From Lunularia cruciata (taxonomy: Eukaryota; Streptophyta; Marchantiopsida; Lunulariales; Lunulariaceae), in assembly GCA_948567375.1 (NCBI GenBank), contig OX419760.1, positions 27,032,001 through 27,096,000 of the forward strand: a stretch of DNA of 64,000 nucleotides. Direction: 5' to 3'. Below, one piece after another: positions 35,103 to 47,165 of this stretch. Position numbers and translations under genes: made by a program. The notes beneath the pieces are model-generated. The model searched no databases and had not been told where the DNA came from. It saw only the letters and a program-made list of their open reading frames with translations. Positions within the stretch are counted from its first letter, which is position 1, and each line of letters begins with the position of its first letter.

Positions 35103-36340
35103 TCTTTATGCACTTGTCTCTTCCTTTCCACTCTTTTTCACTTCTCCATTGAGCCAATAAGGCCATGAGGTACATTTATTGGTGATCTTTATTTTCCAAT
35201 GTGGTTTTTGCCTCCTCTTCAATTTGTTTCTCCATATTGTTCAAAGATCACCTGTATGGAGGCCGAGGGTCTCTAGGAAATTGAGTACAACAATTGATGG
35301 CTAGGTGTACAACTTACCCGTAATTGTAATAAAGTTGTTCTTCTTGAGTCTCTTCTCCTTGTGGGACCCCATCTCTTCTTTCTTTGAGCCATCCCTATTT
35401 TCCTTGGAGCGATCATGTTCCTTGTTCTCAAAATCAAATATTGCCCAATTCCATCTGAACTAGTCCGCCAAAGTGTTTCATTTTGGCTTGATAGTGTTGA
35501 GTTAGGACTACCCCTTCACCTCTTCCAAGTGCCTCTACTATTCTTTAAGCACAAACAATGGCTTCAAAAACCATGCAAGGGTTTGTATTATTACTTCTTG
35601 GTAAATTCACTCCTTTAACCCTTGTTTGAAATTGTCCACATTTTTTGCTAGAATCATGTTGGTTATTGTGACCTATAGATCAAGGAATGCCTCCACATAC
35701 TCTTGTACACTATTCTTCTACTTCAACTTCCATAGTCGGGTGTGGGCCATCTGAAAAAATCCACAGATTGGAAATTCTTCAATAGTCCTTGCATGGCCAT
35801 CCAAGTGACCTCTCTTCCTTCTACCAACATTTGATCATTCCAAAGCATCATTCCATATGAGGGCTTTATCAATTAAGTACCAAACACACCTATGGCATGA
35901 TCAGTGATTTTGGTAGTGATCAATTGAAAAAATTGATTCATTCTTGAAATCCAATTCTCCACTACTCACATGGACCAATGTCTCTTGTAAGGCTCCATAT
36001 TGCATGTTCTCTTCATCTGTAGTAACAATATGGCCTCATTGTTGATTGGATTTGGTGTCATTGGCATGAGTAACTCTCCATGAACTTTAGATGTTTGTAT
36101 TGGGTTTTGGGATGAATCCTCTTTGAGCATTGCCTGATCATACTTGAATGTATGTACTTGACTGTGCAATGCCTCCATGGTCATCTTGATCTCCCAAAAC
36201 TCATTCAACATCCCTTACTTTCCTTGCATCAACTCCTACAACTATGGATACAAGATTCTTACAAAGCAATTGCTCAATTGCTACTTCTTACTTCAATAAA
36301 GGATAAATATGATCACTCGAGAGGAGGTATGGACTACTAG
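35103..36340 (-). pseudogene. Gag remnant of element F
   Basis: Several short reverse-strand frames, such as 35966-36211, cover a gag-like region. At about 35335-35280 a decayed zinc knuckle keeps the spacing Y-x2-Y-x4-H-x4-C, consistent with TGT-to-TAT changes of the first two Cys codons. Confidence 0.55.
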
Positions 36341-36859
36341 GACCACCATTGGAACTTCAAACACTATCACTCATTGATAATATTCCTCACCAAAATTGTA
36401 GACTAAAAAATCCCTCAACATTATTTTTGGTCTAATCACATAATAGATTTCTCCTTGAGTGTTAAAAGGGAGAGGATTTGGTATATTTAGATCCATCACA
36501 ACATAATATAGATTTTCAAGTCCCACTCTCTATTGTAGATAACCATAGACAAAATCACCAAGTTTGGTGAATTCCTCACTATATCCATGAACTTCGCTCC
36601 GAAATGGAAAACAAGATATACTCTCACTTGCTCACACTAGATGTACATAATCCTAATATGGAATGAATTCAAGAAATGGAAGCAAGATGTTGGATATTGT
36701 CCTCCTAGAGCCTCCATCTCATCCTTTCTCTAACACTTTCCTAATCTATTGATTGTAGTACGGTTTCTCTCCTCAAAAATTACTCAATCTCAAGAAGCCC
36801 ATGTTCTTCCAAGAAGGATGATCTAATCTCTTGGATTGAAACACCCACTTTGGTATCAT

Positions 36860-37600
36860 TGTAATCTTTTGAGGATAAGAGACATTAAGAGAAACACAAG
36901 CTTTGCACTCAATCTTCCAATGCCCCTAAGGAGCACCTTTCTTTATTATCTAGCAAAGAGGATTCCCTCAAAGGAAGCTCCACCCTTGGATCAGATACAT
37001 GGATTAGTGACATGTCAACAAGCTCCACCTTTAGATAAGTTGCTTAGATGGGTGACATGTTGGTCCTTGTCTTATTTGGCTGGTCAAATAGGTTTAACTA
37101 AAGGGAATCTTTAGGAAATCTTCTTATATGAATCTCATAATCACATGGGTGAAGTACCATTAGAAAGCTCTTAATGAGACAAAATTGGGAGAAGGGAAGG
37201 CCAACCTTTCCTCCATTTGGGGGAGGGGGGAATCTGTATATTTTTAAGGCACAATTCATCCGTTTAGGCCTCCTAAATTGACTTTGAAGTTTCTAGGCTA
37301 TTCTCGGCCTTTACCCTATTAGTAGAAGTAATCTCTTGGTTATATCTCTATTTGATCTACTTTTTCTATTACCTTCAACATCCTCCCAAATGTTATCAAG
37401 CCAATTCTCACCTCTAGATAATATGTCTAGCTATTGGTATTACATTTTCAAGTTGTTTTAGACTCCTACTCTATTTGTAGATGTGCTCTTTCTGTTACTC
37501 CTCTATCTGATTCTACCTAGCCCATCATACCTAACATCCTTCTAGATGTTATCAAGTCAAGTTTCACCTCTAGATAATATATCAAGCTATTGGTATTACA
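36860..37600 (-). repeat. 5' LTR of element F
   Basis: On the reverse strand it starts TGTAATACCAATAGC at 37600 and ends AGATTACA at 36860, 741 bp. A TAATAAAG box lies near 36940. The base string following it, TGATACCAAAGTGGG, occupies the PBS position but is not the initiator-Met type; I did not assign the tRNA. Confidence 0.83.
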
Positions 37601-37605
37601 CACTG

Positions 37606-37776
37606 ATAGCTTTTATAAAGCTTCTTGAGAAGCTTTGCAAGAGCCTTGTATATTTCCCTATAAATACTAGAGCCTAAGCTCATGTTAGGCATTTAGAGTT
37701 TCCCTTATTCAAGAGTCTCAATGTGATCTTTCACTCTAATCTTCCATTCTCCTATTTCTCTCCTTGATCTTTTATA
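37606..37776 (+). repeat. 3' LTR of element E, right part
   Basis: It continues the LTR interrupted at 30911, including CCCTATAAATACTAG and the end GATCTTTTATA, then GTGTG. This half proves that F inserted into a pre-existing LTR. Confidence 0.85.
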
Positions 37777-37781
37777 GTGTG

Positions 37782-38442
37782 TGTTGTGAGAGGCATGTTA
37801 CAAGTTGCCCTTTGCTCTAGTATAGTTGCCAAAATAAGAATTTCTTAGGCAACATTAGTAGTTGATGTTTGGCTATTGGTAGCCAAAATTGGTCATTGCA
37901 ATTGCAATGATTATAGTGCATTATCATGATGGATTTTTTTGGGGATTCCAAAGGGAATTGTGCTACAATATGCAATGATTTTACATGGAGTAGTAGTGGC
38001 ATCAATTGGTATCTTAGGTTCCAATAAAAGAGGAAATTGATTTTAGTACCAAGTTTGATACAAGAACAAGTTGAGAGTTCACACCACTGTTATGAGACAT
38101 GCCCTAGATTTATGGTGCTTCTAAATACCTCAAACATTACTCTAGTACAATGGGTACTATTGAGTTGGATAATTTCATCTAAGAATTTTATAGTTTGTGT
38201 GGTTTGTAGTAGATAAAAAACCCAACTTTGTTCATACCTTTCATGGCATGGAAGGGGTTTTTCCAACACTTGGGAGTCTGGCTATGGATGCTTACCATGA
38301 GTTCAAGAAAGCACACATGAAAATATTGACTTGTGGAGATAATATTGGTGTCCAAACTACATCACTATCACTACAAACTTAGTTTCTAGAGGTCAACAAG
38401 CAATACCCATTACTTCAAGTTCAAGTATTTTTGTTGGATCCA
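37782..38442 (+). pseudogene. 5' leader and gag start of element D (left part)
   Basis: A TTGGTATCTTAGG string near 38005-38020 resembles an initiator-Met-type primer-binding site and would mark the end of a 5' LTR. Downstream frames (for example MDAYHEFKKAHMKI from about 38284) precede a gag region that continues, after the C1 insertion, at 57327. The upstream LTR itself was not delimited. Confidence 0.45.
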
Positions 38443-38982
38443 TGTGGTAACCGCATTTCTTTTCAAGGTTTAAGGAAGAAGTGTGTTGGTAAAGCCAAAG
38501 AAGGGCTAAACGGTGAAGAAACACAAAGAATTGTGTGCTTTGGTGTAAAACCAAAGTTGACCTTGGGTCAAAGTTAGAAGGACTTGGGTCAGACAAACAG
38601 AGGTATGAATCCAAAGACAAAGGACTTTGCATTGGGATGTGCAACCTGATCCAAAGAACCTATAACAACTTTTCCTCAGGTTTTGCCAATCAAGAAAGTA
38701 TGTGGGAAGAAAGTGACTACCTTGAGACCAAGATGATCTTGAAAGTGACTAGAAACCAACCCGTAGAAGTAGTAGGTAAATAGAGAAATGATTGAAGAAT
38801 GACCAATCAGCAAAGGACTATAAAATTGAGATTTTGTCAAGGAAGTGCTACTATTTCCAGAAGGTATCCTGTTCTTATTTGAAGTCAACCCAAAGGAATG
38901 CAAATTGTGAGTATGTAAGAGGGGTGGGTTAGAATCTTGGGTATGATCTTTCACAAGCAAAGAAGTAGTGAAGAAGCACACA

Positions 38983-39790
38983 ATGGCCCCAAAGGAAATA
39001 AGCACAGTGTAATGAGGGGTCTTGCAATTTTCACATTAGATGTAGTGGCAAGGATCAAAGTCTTGTCCAGACTTCACATCACATTTCTGGCCTGGAACTA
39101 GAATCTGAGATTTCCATTTCATGGCAAAGATTGCTGCTAATAATTGTAAGGATAGGCCCAAGCATGAGGAGAAGAGAGGAAATTTGGCTCAATGGATTGA
39201 GTTAGATTGGAGATTAGTCCTGGGAAGAGAAGCAAGAGAGGTAGGCGATGTCACCTTCTATTAGAAGTGTGATGCTTCGGAAGAAACTGCCAAGGTGAAG
39301 AATTCTCTTAATAGACCTGACACCAAGAATGGGTACAAGGTGGATAGTTACATGGATCTAGTGCAAAGAAGGATTTTGAGTGTGACGGTGGCTATGTTCA
39401 AGCTAGAGCAAACCACCTATGTAACAATGAAGCAAGCATTATTCTTTCATCAGATGTTTGTAGGAGAAGCAGTGGACTGCGTGAAGTGTTTGCACCAACA
39501 AGTGGGGCAGATGATCACCAATTGGAGTATGAATATGCTACCTCACTACTTTGTTTCCTTTGCAGCCCACTTCTACTTTGGGCTGAACCTGTTGAGGTTA
39601 GAAGAGAGAGGACGGACGGTGTTCCATTTTCACCCCAATTTGCAAAGGGATGCAGATGGGGATGAATGATATTACATCCAATGGGTTTGTGAAGGTGATG
39701 ACTATTACTTAAAGAGTGGAAAGGAGAAGATAGTGGTAGTGTACATCCCCATGCCAAGAAAGAGAAGTAGACCCAAAGGACAAATTACAC
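38983..39790 (+). pseudogene. C-family protein of unknown type, N-terminal region (C1 copy)
   Basis: Starts with a MAPK.. Met codon at 38983 that is soon broken, then a continuous 124-codon frame (39295-39669) and its continuation to about 39790. Notable conserved strings are NGYKVDSYMDLVQR, EQTTYVTMKQALFFHQMF and MLPHYFVSFAAHFYFGLNLL, then CEGDDYYLKSGKEKI and IPMPRKR. Unit C2 has the same order with clearly related residues. I do not recognise a catalytic motif. The pattern of a helical globular region faintly recalls plant 'putative transposon protein' domains found in non-autonomous elements, but this is a guess. Confidence 0.55.
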
Positions 39791-40345
39791 TGATGCAGCC
39801 ATAGAAAATATGAAGACTCAATCCAAAGCCCGCACCGATGGAAGTGAAGGAATTGACCTCAAAGGAAGATTTGGCAAGAGAAATGATGTCAAAGGAAGAA
39901 GCCTTGGAGGCCAAAGAAGAATTTACACTACAGAGCAAAGAGTCAAGAGTCAAGCAGTGGCAGTGAAGGAGAGGCCAAAGTGCAACAATCAAGAGAAGAG
40001 ATTGTTGGAGGAGAAGAACATGAGTTCCATGTGGCGATTGACCTATATGGAAGGAGTAGACAAGCCATGTCTAGAGTTTCCAGTAGATCAGCTAGGAGAT
40101 GGTACTATAGGAAAGGGTGCCTTGGTCTTTCCAAGGGCAAAAAGAACAAAGAGAAGTGCTCAGGTGGTGGTGGTCGGACCAAGTAAAGTTGAGAACAAAG
40201 AAGAGAGCTCGGAGTGCAAGACTTTGAAGATACAAAGATTGCATCTTTGGAGTAAGGCATTAGTTAAAGAAATGCCTGCTAGCAACAAAGATAGAAAGGA
40301 TGATGAAGGAAGAGATGGTGGAGTCCAGTACCTATTGAAGATTTT

Positions 40346-41145
40346 TTGTCCTTTGTTGGTGTTTTTTCAGCAAAGAGAGAAGATCTGAGGAGCCATCATC
40401 TGAAAGTGAGGGATGAGCTGGAGGTAATGAAGAAGTGGAGGGAGGAGACCTTGGCATTGATGAGTAAGCTAACCCAAGGAGAGAAGGAAGCCGAAGAACT
40501 TGGGCTGAAGCCGTTCTTTGGAAGAAAAGGTTGGATGCTTTGTAGGAGAATTTCGTGAAATGTAGTGAAGAATTGAAGGAGCAGAAGGTGCTAGTTGAGC
40601 ACATGGAACAGGAAGTTGCTGATGTACAATTCAAGGTCATACACTTGAAGGCAATTGCAGCAATGATGGAACAAGAGTTGGAGAGTTTGAAGAAGAGTAT
40701 AGCAGAGGGTTGACAAATCATAATCAGGAGGAAGAACAATTGCAGGGGTTGCTCTGAGGAGTTGAGAAATTAAACCAGTATGTGCAAGAGAAGGAGGCAC
40801 TGCAAGTTGAATTTGAGGACAAATTGAAGATGTATCGGAATGAGTTAGAAGCGGAGAGAAGTAAGGAGAAAGTAGTTCCAAGTGTGCAGTCGGATGCAAT
40901 AGGAGCAGTCATGAAGGAGTTGAGAGCAATCCTGAGTACCAAAGCAGAAGGAAAGTTGGAGGAAGAGAGACTACATGAGTTGAAGTTGATTGTGCAAGAA
41001 ACTTGGAAGAGGAAGGCAAAGGCTGTAGATATGAACAATTTGTTGATTTTCTTGAGAGATAGAGTAGATAGGAAAATTAATGAAGTAGGAGACAATGTGT
41101 GTCTCAGATTAGATTTTGTTAGATCAGAAAAAGATAGACTTTAGA
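40346..41145 (+). pseudogene. C-family coiled-coil region (C1 copy)
   Basis: The open part at 40782-41144 encodes about 120 residues rich in Glu, Lys, Leu and Gln with heptad-like spacing, predicted coiled coil by eye: QEKEALQVEFEDKLKMYRNE, then HELKLIVQETWKRKAKAVDM, then the block GDNVCLRLDFVRSE. The C2 copy has the same blocks. Upstream (40346-40780) similar heptad-rich sequence is broken by stops. Function unknown; coiled coils suggest oligomerisation. Confidence 0.6.
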
Positions 41146-41199
41146 GTAGTGAGATGAAGATGAATACAAAATCCAAAGTATCAGAAGTGGGAGTGCAAG

Positions 41200-41625
41200 T
41201 GTAAAAGACTAAGGCAAAGGAGAGAAATATGAGAATGGAAGATCACATTGTGACACTTGAATATGGGAAAACTCCGAATGCCTAGCATGAGCTTTGGCTC
41301 TCATATTTATAAGGAGCATACAAGGCTTTTGAGAAGCTTCTCAAGAAGCTTCCTTTAGTAGCTTTCTTGGAGTGCAAGCCAAGTTAACCAAGAAGCTTCT
41401 CAAGAAGCTTCCTTCTTGAAGTTGCCTACTTGGCATGCAAGCTAAGCTAGTTGGAAGCTTCTAAAAGCTTCTTTCTAGAAACTACCTACTTGGGATGCAA
41501 GCTAAGCTAGTGAGAAACTTCCCAATAAGCTTCCTAGATACTTCTAGGATATTCTAGGCTAATTTGGCCTATTCACTACTTTGTTAGCCTTGACTAACTT
41601 TATCATTAAACTCCACATTGTTACA
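41200..41625 (-). repeat. 3' LTR of element B
   Basis: 426 bp; reverse-strand start TGTAACAATGTGGAG and end AGTCTTTTACA. It is about 60 bp shorter than the 5' LTR because one AAGCTT-containing module is missing. Confidence 0.87.
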
Positions 41626-44440
41626 TATTCCTCCACTGCTAGTTGGTGACGTCCTCATTGCCATTGAAGCTTCAAACTTGTGGATGGTTGTTTATACATT
41701 CTAGAGATGAGAAAGAGGCTTCCAAGTGGTATCATGAAGGGGATAGCCCTTCCAAAGGACTTTGTACTCTATATGTTGTCATTGGCTACATTGGATGTGG
41801 TGCTGTGCAAGTATACAATCAACTTCATACTCCTTGTGATCATGGATAGGGATGGGAGGAGGAGGAGGTTGGACACAAGAGGAAAAAGAAGATGGATTAG
41901 GAACTAAGGGTTTTAACTTGGAAACATGGAAGATGTGCATATGACAAGGCAAGGCAAGTTGATAAGCAACATGAGAGATGATTTTGGTGACATCAAAGAG
42001 TCATATCCAATTATGGGCAAGTTTACAAACTTGGATATCAAGTAGAAGGGTAGGTTACTAGAAGAGAGCATGACTTTATCACCAACTTGAAAGGTGAGAT
42101 CATGACAATGGCGGTCTACATATTGTTTCTGATGATTCTTAGCAACAAGGAGATGAGACTTGGCTTGTTGGAGGGATTAGGATATTGTGGTCAAGAAGGT
42201 TGAAGTATGAGGGACACAAGATGGAGGAGGAGCAAGAAGAGAATCTAAAACAATTGCATCTTGGCCAAAATTGAGAAAGAAAGGAGAGAATCCGATGCTT
42301 ACCTATTTGGAGTTATTGTATGCAAATTCCGCAACTATAGGATATTCATCCCATTTGGTGAGGTGAACATTGACAAAGGCACAAAGCATATCCTCCAAGG
42401 TGCAATTTGCACATTCATTTTTTCCATCAATTTGAGGATGATAGGTTTCCATCAATGACAAGGCAAGGCAATTTGAGGAAGCTTGGTGTTGAGTATCTGG
42501 AAGAGTGCTTGCCAAACTTTCCAATGAATCGAGGATCAAGATCAGAGATGAGTACACACGGCATCCCATGATGCTAAAAGATATTATTGAAGTAAAGTTG
42601 CACTAATGTTGGAGCATCCATGGTATCAAAGGTTGGTGCCAAGCAGATTCTTTTACTAAGCTTATCCACAAACACCACATTCACCATATGATCTTGCTTT
42701 GTCTTGGCCAAAGATGTGATGAGATCCAAGCTCATGTGTTTTCATCAAGTAGATGGAATGGGAAGTGGTTGAAGGAGTCTATTGGGTTTCTGGTTACTGG
42801 CCTTGTTGCATTGGCAGATCTCACATGATTGGACAAACTTGTGGATATCTTATGTCATGTTGGTCCACCATTTGCATTGAAGAGTACCCAAGGTCTTGTC
42901 TACACCCATGTCACCAGCAATTGGTAAGTCACGGGCTTCTTGGAGGTGTACAAGTTGGCAATCACCCTTGGCTGGAACATAGATTTGGTCCTCATGGAAC
43001 AAAAGGCCTTCTTTGAAGCAGAAGGTGTTGTATTCCTTCTCACTGATTGCAATATGCTCTTGTACCATCTGAAAGAATGGATCTTGTTGTAGAGCTATCC
43101 TCAACTCAATTTGGAATTTGGAGTTGATTGACACCGTCATAATTGCCACTGTGATGAAAGGAAAGGACTTCAAATCAGGTCATCATGAAAGGGCATCAAG
43201 GATGACATGGAACCAATCGGGTTTGTACTCAAGTTTGATGTCAAACAACTATAGTTGTTCCTCCTATCAATGATATTGACTCTTCATTTGTTCCAAATGT
43301 AATATCTACAACAAGGGCTTGTGATCAGTTTGCATGACCACTTGTTTCCCCAAGAGATAATGCCTCCATACCTAAGTGGTATAAACCATCACTAGTTGTT
43401 CCCAATCTCAAGCTGAGTAATTCCTTTTGGTTGTATTTAGTTTGTGAGACACAAAGTCAATGCGATGTAATCCATATGTGAATTCTTGTTGCAACACGGC
43501 TCCAATTGCAAAGTTGGAAGCATCAAAATCAACCACATATGGTGGTTGAGGATCATAAGGTTGAAGAATTGGTCTTGAAGACACCATATGTTTCAACTTC
43601 TAGAATGCTTCTTTGTGCTTGTTGTTCCATTGAAAGCTCAAGTTCTTCCCCAAGAGATCAATCAATGGTGTGGCCACATGAGCATAGTAGTGGATGAAAT
43701 GTTGGTAAAAACTAGCCAATCCACTAAATACTTGTACTTCAATAGCATCCTTTGGAGTAGGCTAATCATTGATGACCTTGATTTTCTCCTCTTCCATGTT
43801 GATTTCCTTTGATGAGATCTTATGACCCAAGAAGGCAACTTCCTTTTGCCAAAAGGCACACTTCAACTTCTTGCAATAAAACTTCAATTGTCTTAGGACT
43901 TCTTGCACATGATTCACATGTTCTTCCTTTGTCTTGCTATAGATGAAGATATCATCCAAGAACACCACCACGTATTGATCCAACAATCCATCCAACACCC
44001 GATGTATTTGATCCTTGAAGACTATCGGATTAGTGAGCTCAAAAGGCAGAACTCCCCACTCAAAATGTCCATAACTTGTGTGAAAGGCAATGTTTTGCAC
44101 ATCTTCCTTATCAATGGGGATTTTCCAATAGCCTCAGCAAAGATCCAACTTGGAGAAGTATCGTGCTCCACTCAATTGGTCAAGCAAGTCATTCAATTCA
44201 AGGCAAAGGGTATGCATTCTTCATTGTATGTTTATTAAGCCCATGGTAATCAATACAGAAACAAAGTCCTCCATCCTTCTTTGGAATGAATAGTACTGGT
44301 GTTCCCCAAGGAGATGTACTATGTCTTATGAAATCCTTCTCCAACAACTCCGTAAGTGTTGTTTGCAACTCTTCCAACTCCTTTGGAGAAAGCCGATAGA
44401 TTGGTTTACTCATTGGACTACTCCTTAGTAATAACTCAAT
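41626..44440 (-). pseudogene. RT-RNase H-integrase-chromodomain remnant of element B (downstream part)
   Basis: Just downstream of C2 the RT continues with [35 protein letters not shown] (44452-44198) and the catalytic FLDDIFIYSK (about 43955). RNase H and connection blocks follow (VDFDASNFAIGAVLQQEF, about 43540), then integrase (HLQEARDLPIAGDMGVDKTL, about 42930; MGCRVYSSL... TYHPQIDGKNE, about 42470) and the chromodomain region near 41790-41840. Stops and frameshifts are common. Confidence 0.82.
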
Positions 44441-44870
44441 TGTGGTACCCACAATTTATTTATTTTTGAGTTTTAAAGAAGAAATGCATTGGTAAAGCCA
44501 AAGGAGGGATAAACAAGGAAGAAACACAAAGAATTGTATGTTTGGCATAAAACCAAAGTTGACCTCAGGTTGGACAAAATGAAATATGAAGAAGTGGTTT
44601 TTGTATTGGGTAGCACAACTTGATCCAAAGATCCTCTAAAAACTTCTTTGGGTTTCGCTAATCAAAAAAGTACACGGGAAGAAAGCGACTTTCTCAAGAC
44701 CAAGATGTTCTTGAAAGTGACAAGAAATAAATTTACAAAATTGGTGAGTGATATGGAGAAGCGACTAAAGAATGACCAATCAGCAAACGACTATAAAATT
44801 GAGATTTCAGTGAAGAAGTGTTGCAATGTCTAGATGCTACCGTGTCCCTATTTAGAGTAGACCCAAAGGA

Positions 44871-45780
44871 ATGCAAATTGTGAATACGCAAGAGGAATGT
44901 GTTAGAATCTTGGGTTTGATCTTTCCTAAGCAAAGAGTGAGGAAGCACACAATGGCCCCAAAAGTGAGTAAGCAAAGTGTGGTGAGGGGTCTCACAATGC
45001 ACAGATTAGATGTAGTGGTGAGAATCAAAGTCTTATTGAGGCTTCATATCACCTTTCTAACCTAGAACTGGAATTTGAGTTTTCTAGGGTTCATGGTAGA
45101 GATTGCCATGAGTGATTGCAAGGATGGGCTAAAGCATGAAGGGAAGAGAGGAAATCTAGCTTGATGGGCTAGTTGGATTGGAGATTAGTCTTGGGTAGAG
45201 AAGCAAGAGAGGTAGGAGGTGTCACTTTCTATCAAAAGTGTGATGCGTAGGAAGAAACTGCCGAGGTTAGAAATTCTTTCAATAGACCCTGCACCAAGAA
45301 TAGGTATAAGGTGGATAGTTATAAAGACCTAGTGCAAAGAGGGATCATGAGCACAATGATGGATATGTTCAAGCCAGAGCAAACCACCTATGCCACGATG
45401 CAACACGCACTATTCTTTCACCAAATGTTTGCAGGAGATGCGGTGGATTGGGAAAAATATCTGCATTGGCATGTGAGATAGATGATTACAAGTTGGAGAA
45501 TGGATATGCAGCCTCATTACTTTGTACCCTTTGTGACTCATTTCTACTTTGGGCTAAATTTGCTGACTTTGGAGGAGAGAAGCAGAATGCGGTCCTAATG
45601 TCACTTGGATCTGTGCAAGGAAGTGATGCGGATGAATGCTATTACATGGAGCAAGTTTGTGAAGGGGATGATTATAACATGAAGAGTGGGAAGGAGAAAA
45701 TAGTAGCAGTGGATATCCCCATGCCCAAAAGGTAGAGTAGACCTGAAGGATGAATTACAATGGTGCAGCCATAGAAGATA
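44871..45780 (+). pseudogene. C-family protein of unknown type, N-terminal region (C2 copy)
   Basis: The first frame contains MAPKVSKQSVVRGL followed by LDVVVRIKVLLRLHITFL (44965-45065). Further downstream the frame matching C1 reads NRYKVDSYKDLVQRGIM, EQTTYATMQHALFFHQMFAG and MQPHYFVPFVTHFYFGLNLL (about 45290-45570) with a TAG at about 45477, then CEGDDYNMKSGKEKI with PMPK (45660-45735). Two copies conserving the same protein blocks while sitting in separately decaying elements suggest an ancestral coding sequence of several hundred residues. No known domain identified. Confidence 0.55.
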
Positions 45781-46339
45781 CAAAAGCCTAACCCAAAGCC
45801 AGCGCCGGTGGAGGTGAAAGAATCAACTTTGGAGGAGGAATCAGAGGGGAGAAACCAAGTCAAAGGGAGAAGCCTCAAGAGGAGAAGAAGAGTTCATATT
45901 ACAGAGTGAGGAATCAAGCAATGGCAATGAAGGAGAAGTCAAAGTCTAGCAATCCAAGGGAAGGGTTGTGGAAGCCAAGAAGCTGAGTCTAAAGATATCA
46001 ACGGCCGAGCGTGAGCCTGAGAAGGAAGAAGAGGGTGTCTTGGTATGTCCAAGAGGTGCCAGGGGAAAGAGAAGTACTCAAGTTGTCATTGTCGGACCAA
46101 GCAAAGCTATGGCGGAGGAAGAGGAGAGTCTAGATGAAGAAACATTGAAGATACAAAGATCACATCTTTGGGGTAAGGCACCAGTCAAAGAGTTACCTAC
46201 TAAGGTGAAGACAGCAAAGACAACAAAAGGAAATATGATGGAGTGGAATATCTATCAAAGCTCATGTGTCCTCTGCTGGTGTTTCTGCAGTATAAGAAAG
46301 TGGAGATGGCAAGTGCTAATCTAGACTGAATGATGAATT

Positions 46340-47165
46340 AGTGGTTGTGACAAAGTGGAGTGAGGAGACCTTGTTGTTGAGAAGCAAGCTAACACAAGTA
46401 GAGATGGAAGCCAAAGAACTTTGGGCGGAGGCATTTCTTTGGAGCAAAAAATTGGAAGTGATGAGTGAGGGAGGACTTGGTGAAATGTTGAGAGGAGGTA
46501 AAGGAGAAGACATTGTTAGTTGAGGTACTAAAGAGGGAAATTGCTCATGCACAAGAATGGAGGTGATACATTCAAAGGCGAATGAAATAGTGATGGAGCA
46601 AGAGTTGGAGAGAATGAGGAAGAAAGCGGCCAAGAAGGACCAACCCTAGCAGCAAGAGTTAACAGAGCATAGTCAAGAGGAAGAACGATTGCAAGGATTG
46701 CTAAGAGGAGCGGAAGATCAACTTGTTCTGAACAAACAAGAGAAGGAAGCGCTAAAGGCTGAGTTTGGGGATGAGTTGGTGATGTATCAAAATGAGCTGC
46801 TGGAGGAGAGAAAGAAAGAGAAGGTAGAGCCAAGGGTGGAGTCGGATGCAGTGGGAGTAGTGGTGAGCAAGTTAAAGACGCTACTCAATACTGAAGTCAA
46901 GGGTAAGTTCAAAGAGGCAAGACTGCATGAGTCAAAGTTGTTGGTGCAAGAGACAAGGAAGAGGAAGGCAAAGGACACGGAGTTGAATAATCTCTTGATT
47001 AGTCTACAAGATCGTGTAGATAGAAAGATGTTAGAGGTAGGAGACAATGTTTGTCTTAGATTAGATCTTGTTAGATCATACTTGGATAAACTTCATAGTG
47101 AGATGAAGTTAGAGAAGAAGTCCAAAGTGGTAGAAGTAGGACTGCAAGTGTCATCGGGTGAGTAA
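46340..47165 (+). pseudogene. C-family coiled-coil region (C2 copy)
   Basis: The frame at 46689-47165 is open for 158 codons and is the longest intact part of family C. It is dominated by Glu, Lys and Leu with heptad-like patterning: KQEKEALKAEFGDELVMYQN, LHESKLLVQETRKRKAKD, then LISLQDRVDRKMLEVGDNVC. It is related to the C1 copy along its length, most strongly in the GDNVCLRLD block. Its role is unknown; it may be a structural Gag-like or captured host protein fragment. Confidence 0.6.

Larger units (their letters stand above)
30912..37600 (-). mobile_element. Element F: Ty3-order LTR retrotransposon, nested in the 3' LTR of E
   Basis: The reverse-strand order is 5' LTR (36860-37600), gag, protease, RT-RNase H, integrase, polypurine tract (near 31637-31652), 3' LTR (30912-31636). 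RT before integrase makes it Ty3/gypsy. Flanking 5-mers TACTC (30907-30911) and CACTG (37601-37605) look like a decayed duplication of a CACTC site, the sequence seen in the intact 5' LTR of E. Its LTR family (TGTAATACCA...) is unrelated to that of A, B and E. It contains a solo copy of its own LTR at 32954-33691. Confidence 0.85.
26785..37776 (+). mobile_element. Element E: defective Ty3/gypsy chromovirus, interrupted by element F
   Basis: Its 5' LTR (26785-27222), PBS, gag, protease and integrase remnants are followed by a 3' LTR (30616-30911 continuing at 37606-37776). GTGTG directly flanks both ends (26780-26784 and 37777-37781). Without the nested element it is only about 4.3 kb because RT and RNase H are deleted. 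It belongs to the same family as A and B, as shown by LTR ends TGTAAC...TTTTAYA and near-identical protein blocks. Confidence 0.88.
38443..41199 (+). mobile_element. Unit C1, left part (ORF-bearing TG...CA unit)
   Basis: It starts TGTGGTAACCGCA, like unit C2 (TGTGGTACCCACA), preceded by ATCCA (38438-38442). It runs collinear with C2 until broken by chromovirus B at 41200, and resumes at 56241-57321, where ATCCA follows (57322-57326). The perfect TSD across 18.9 kb shows that both pieces are one insertion of about 3.84 kb in element D. No RT, integrase or transposase is visible. Confidence 0.85.

Noticed and set aside
40332-41095. Antisense Ser/Phe-rich frames of 100-135 codons
   Set aside because: Complement of the purine-rich coiled-coil region; the sense frame is conserved between C1 and C2.
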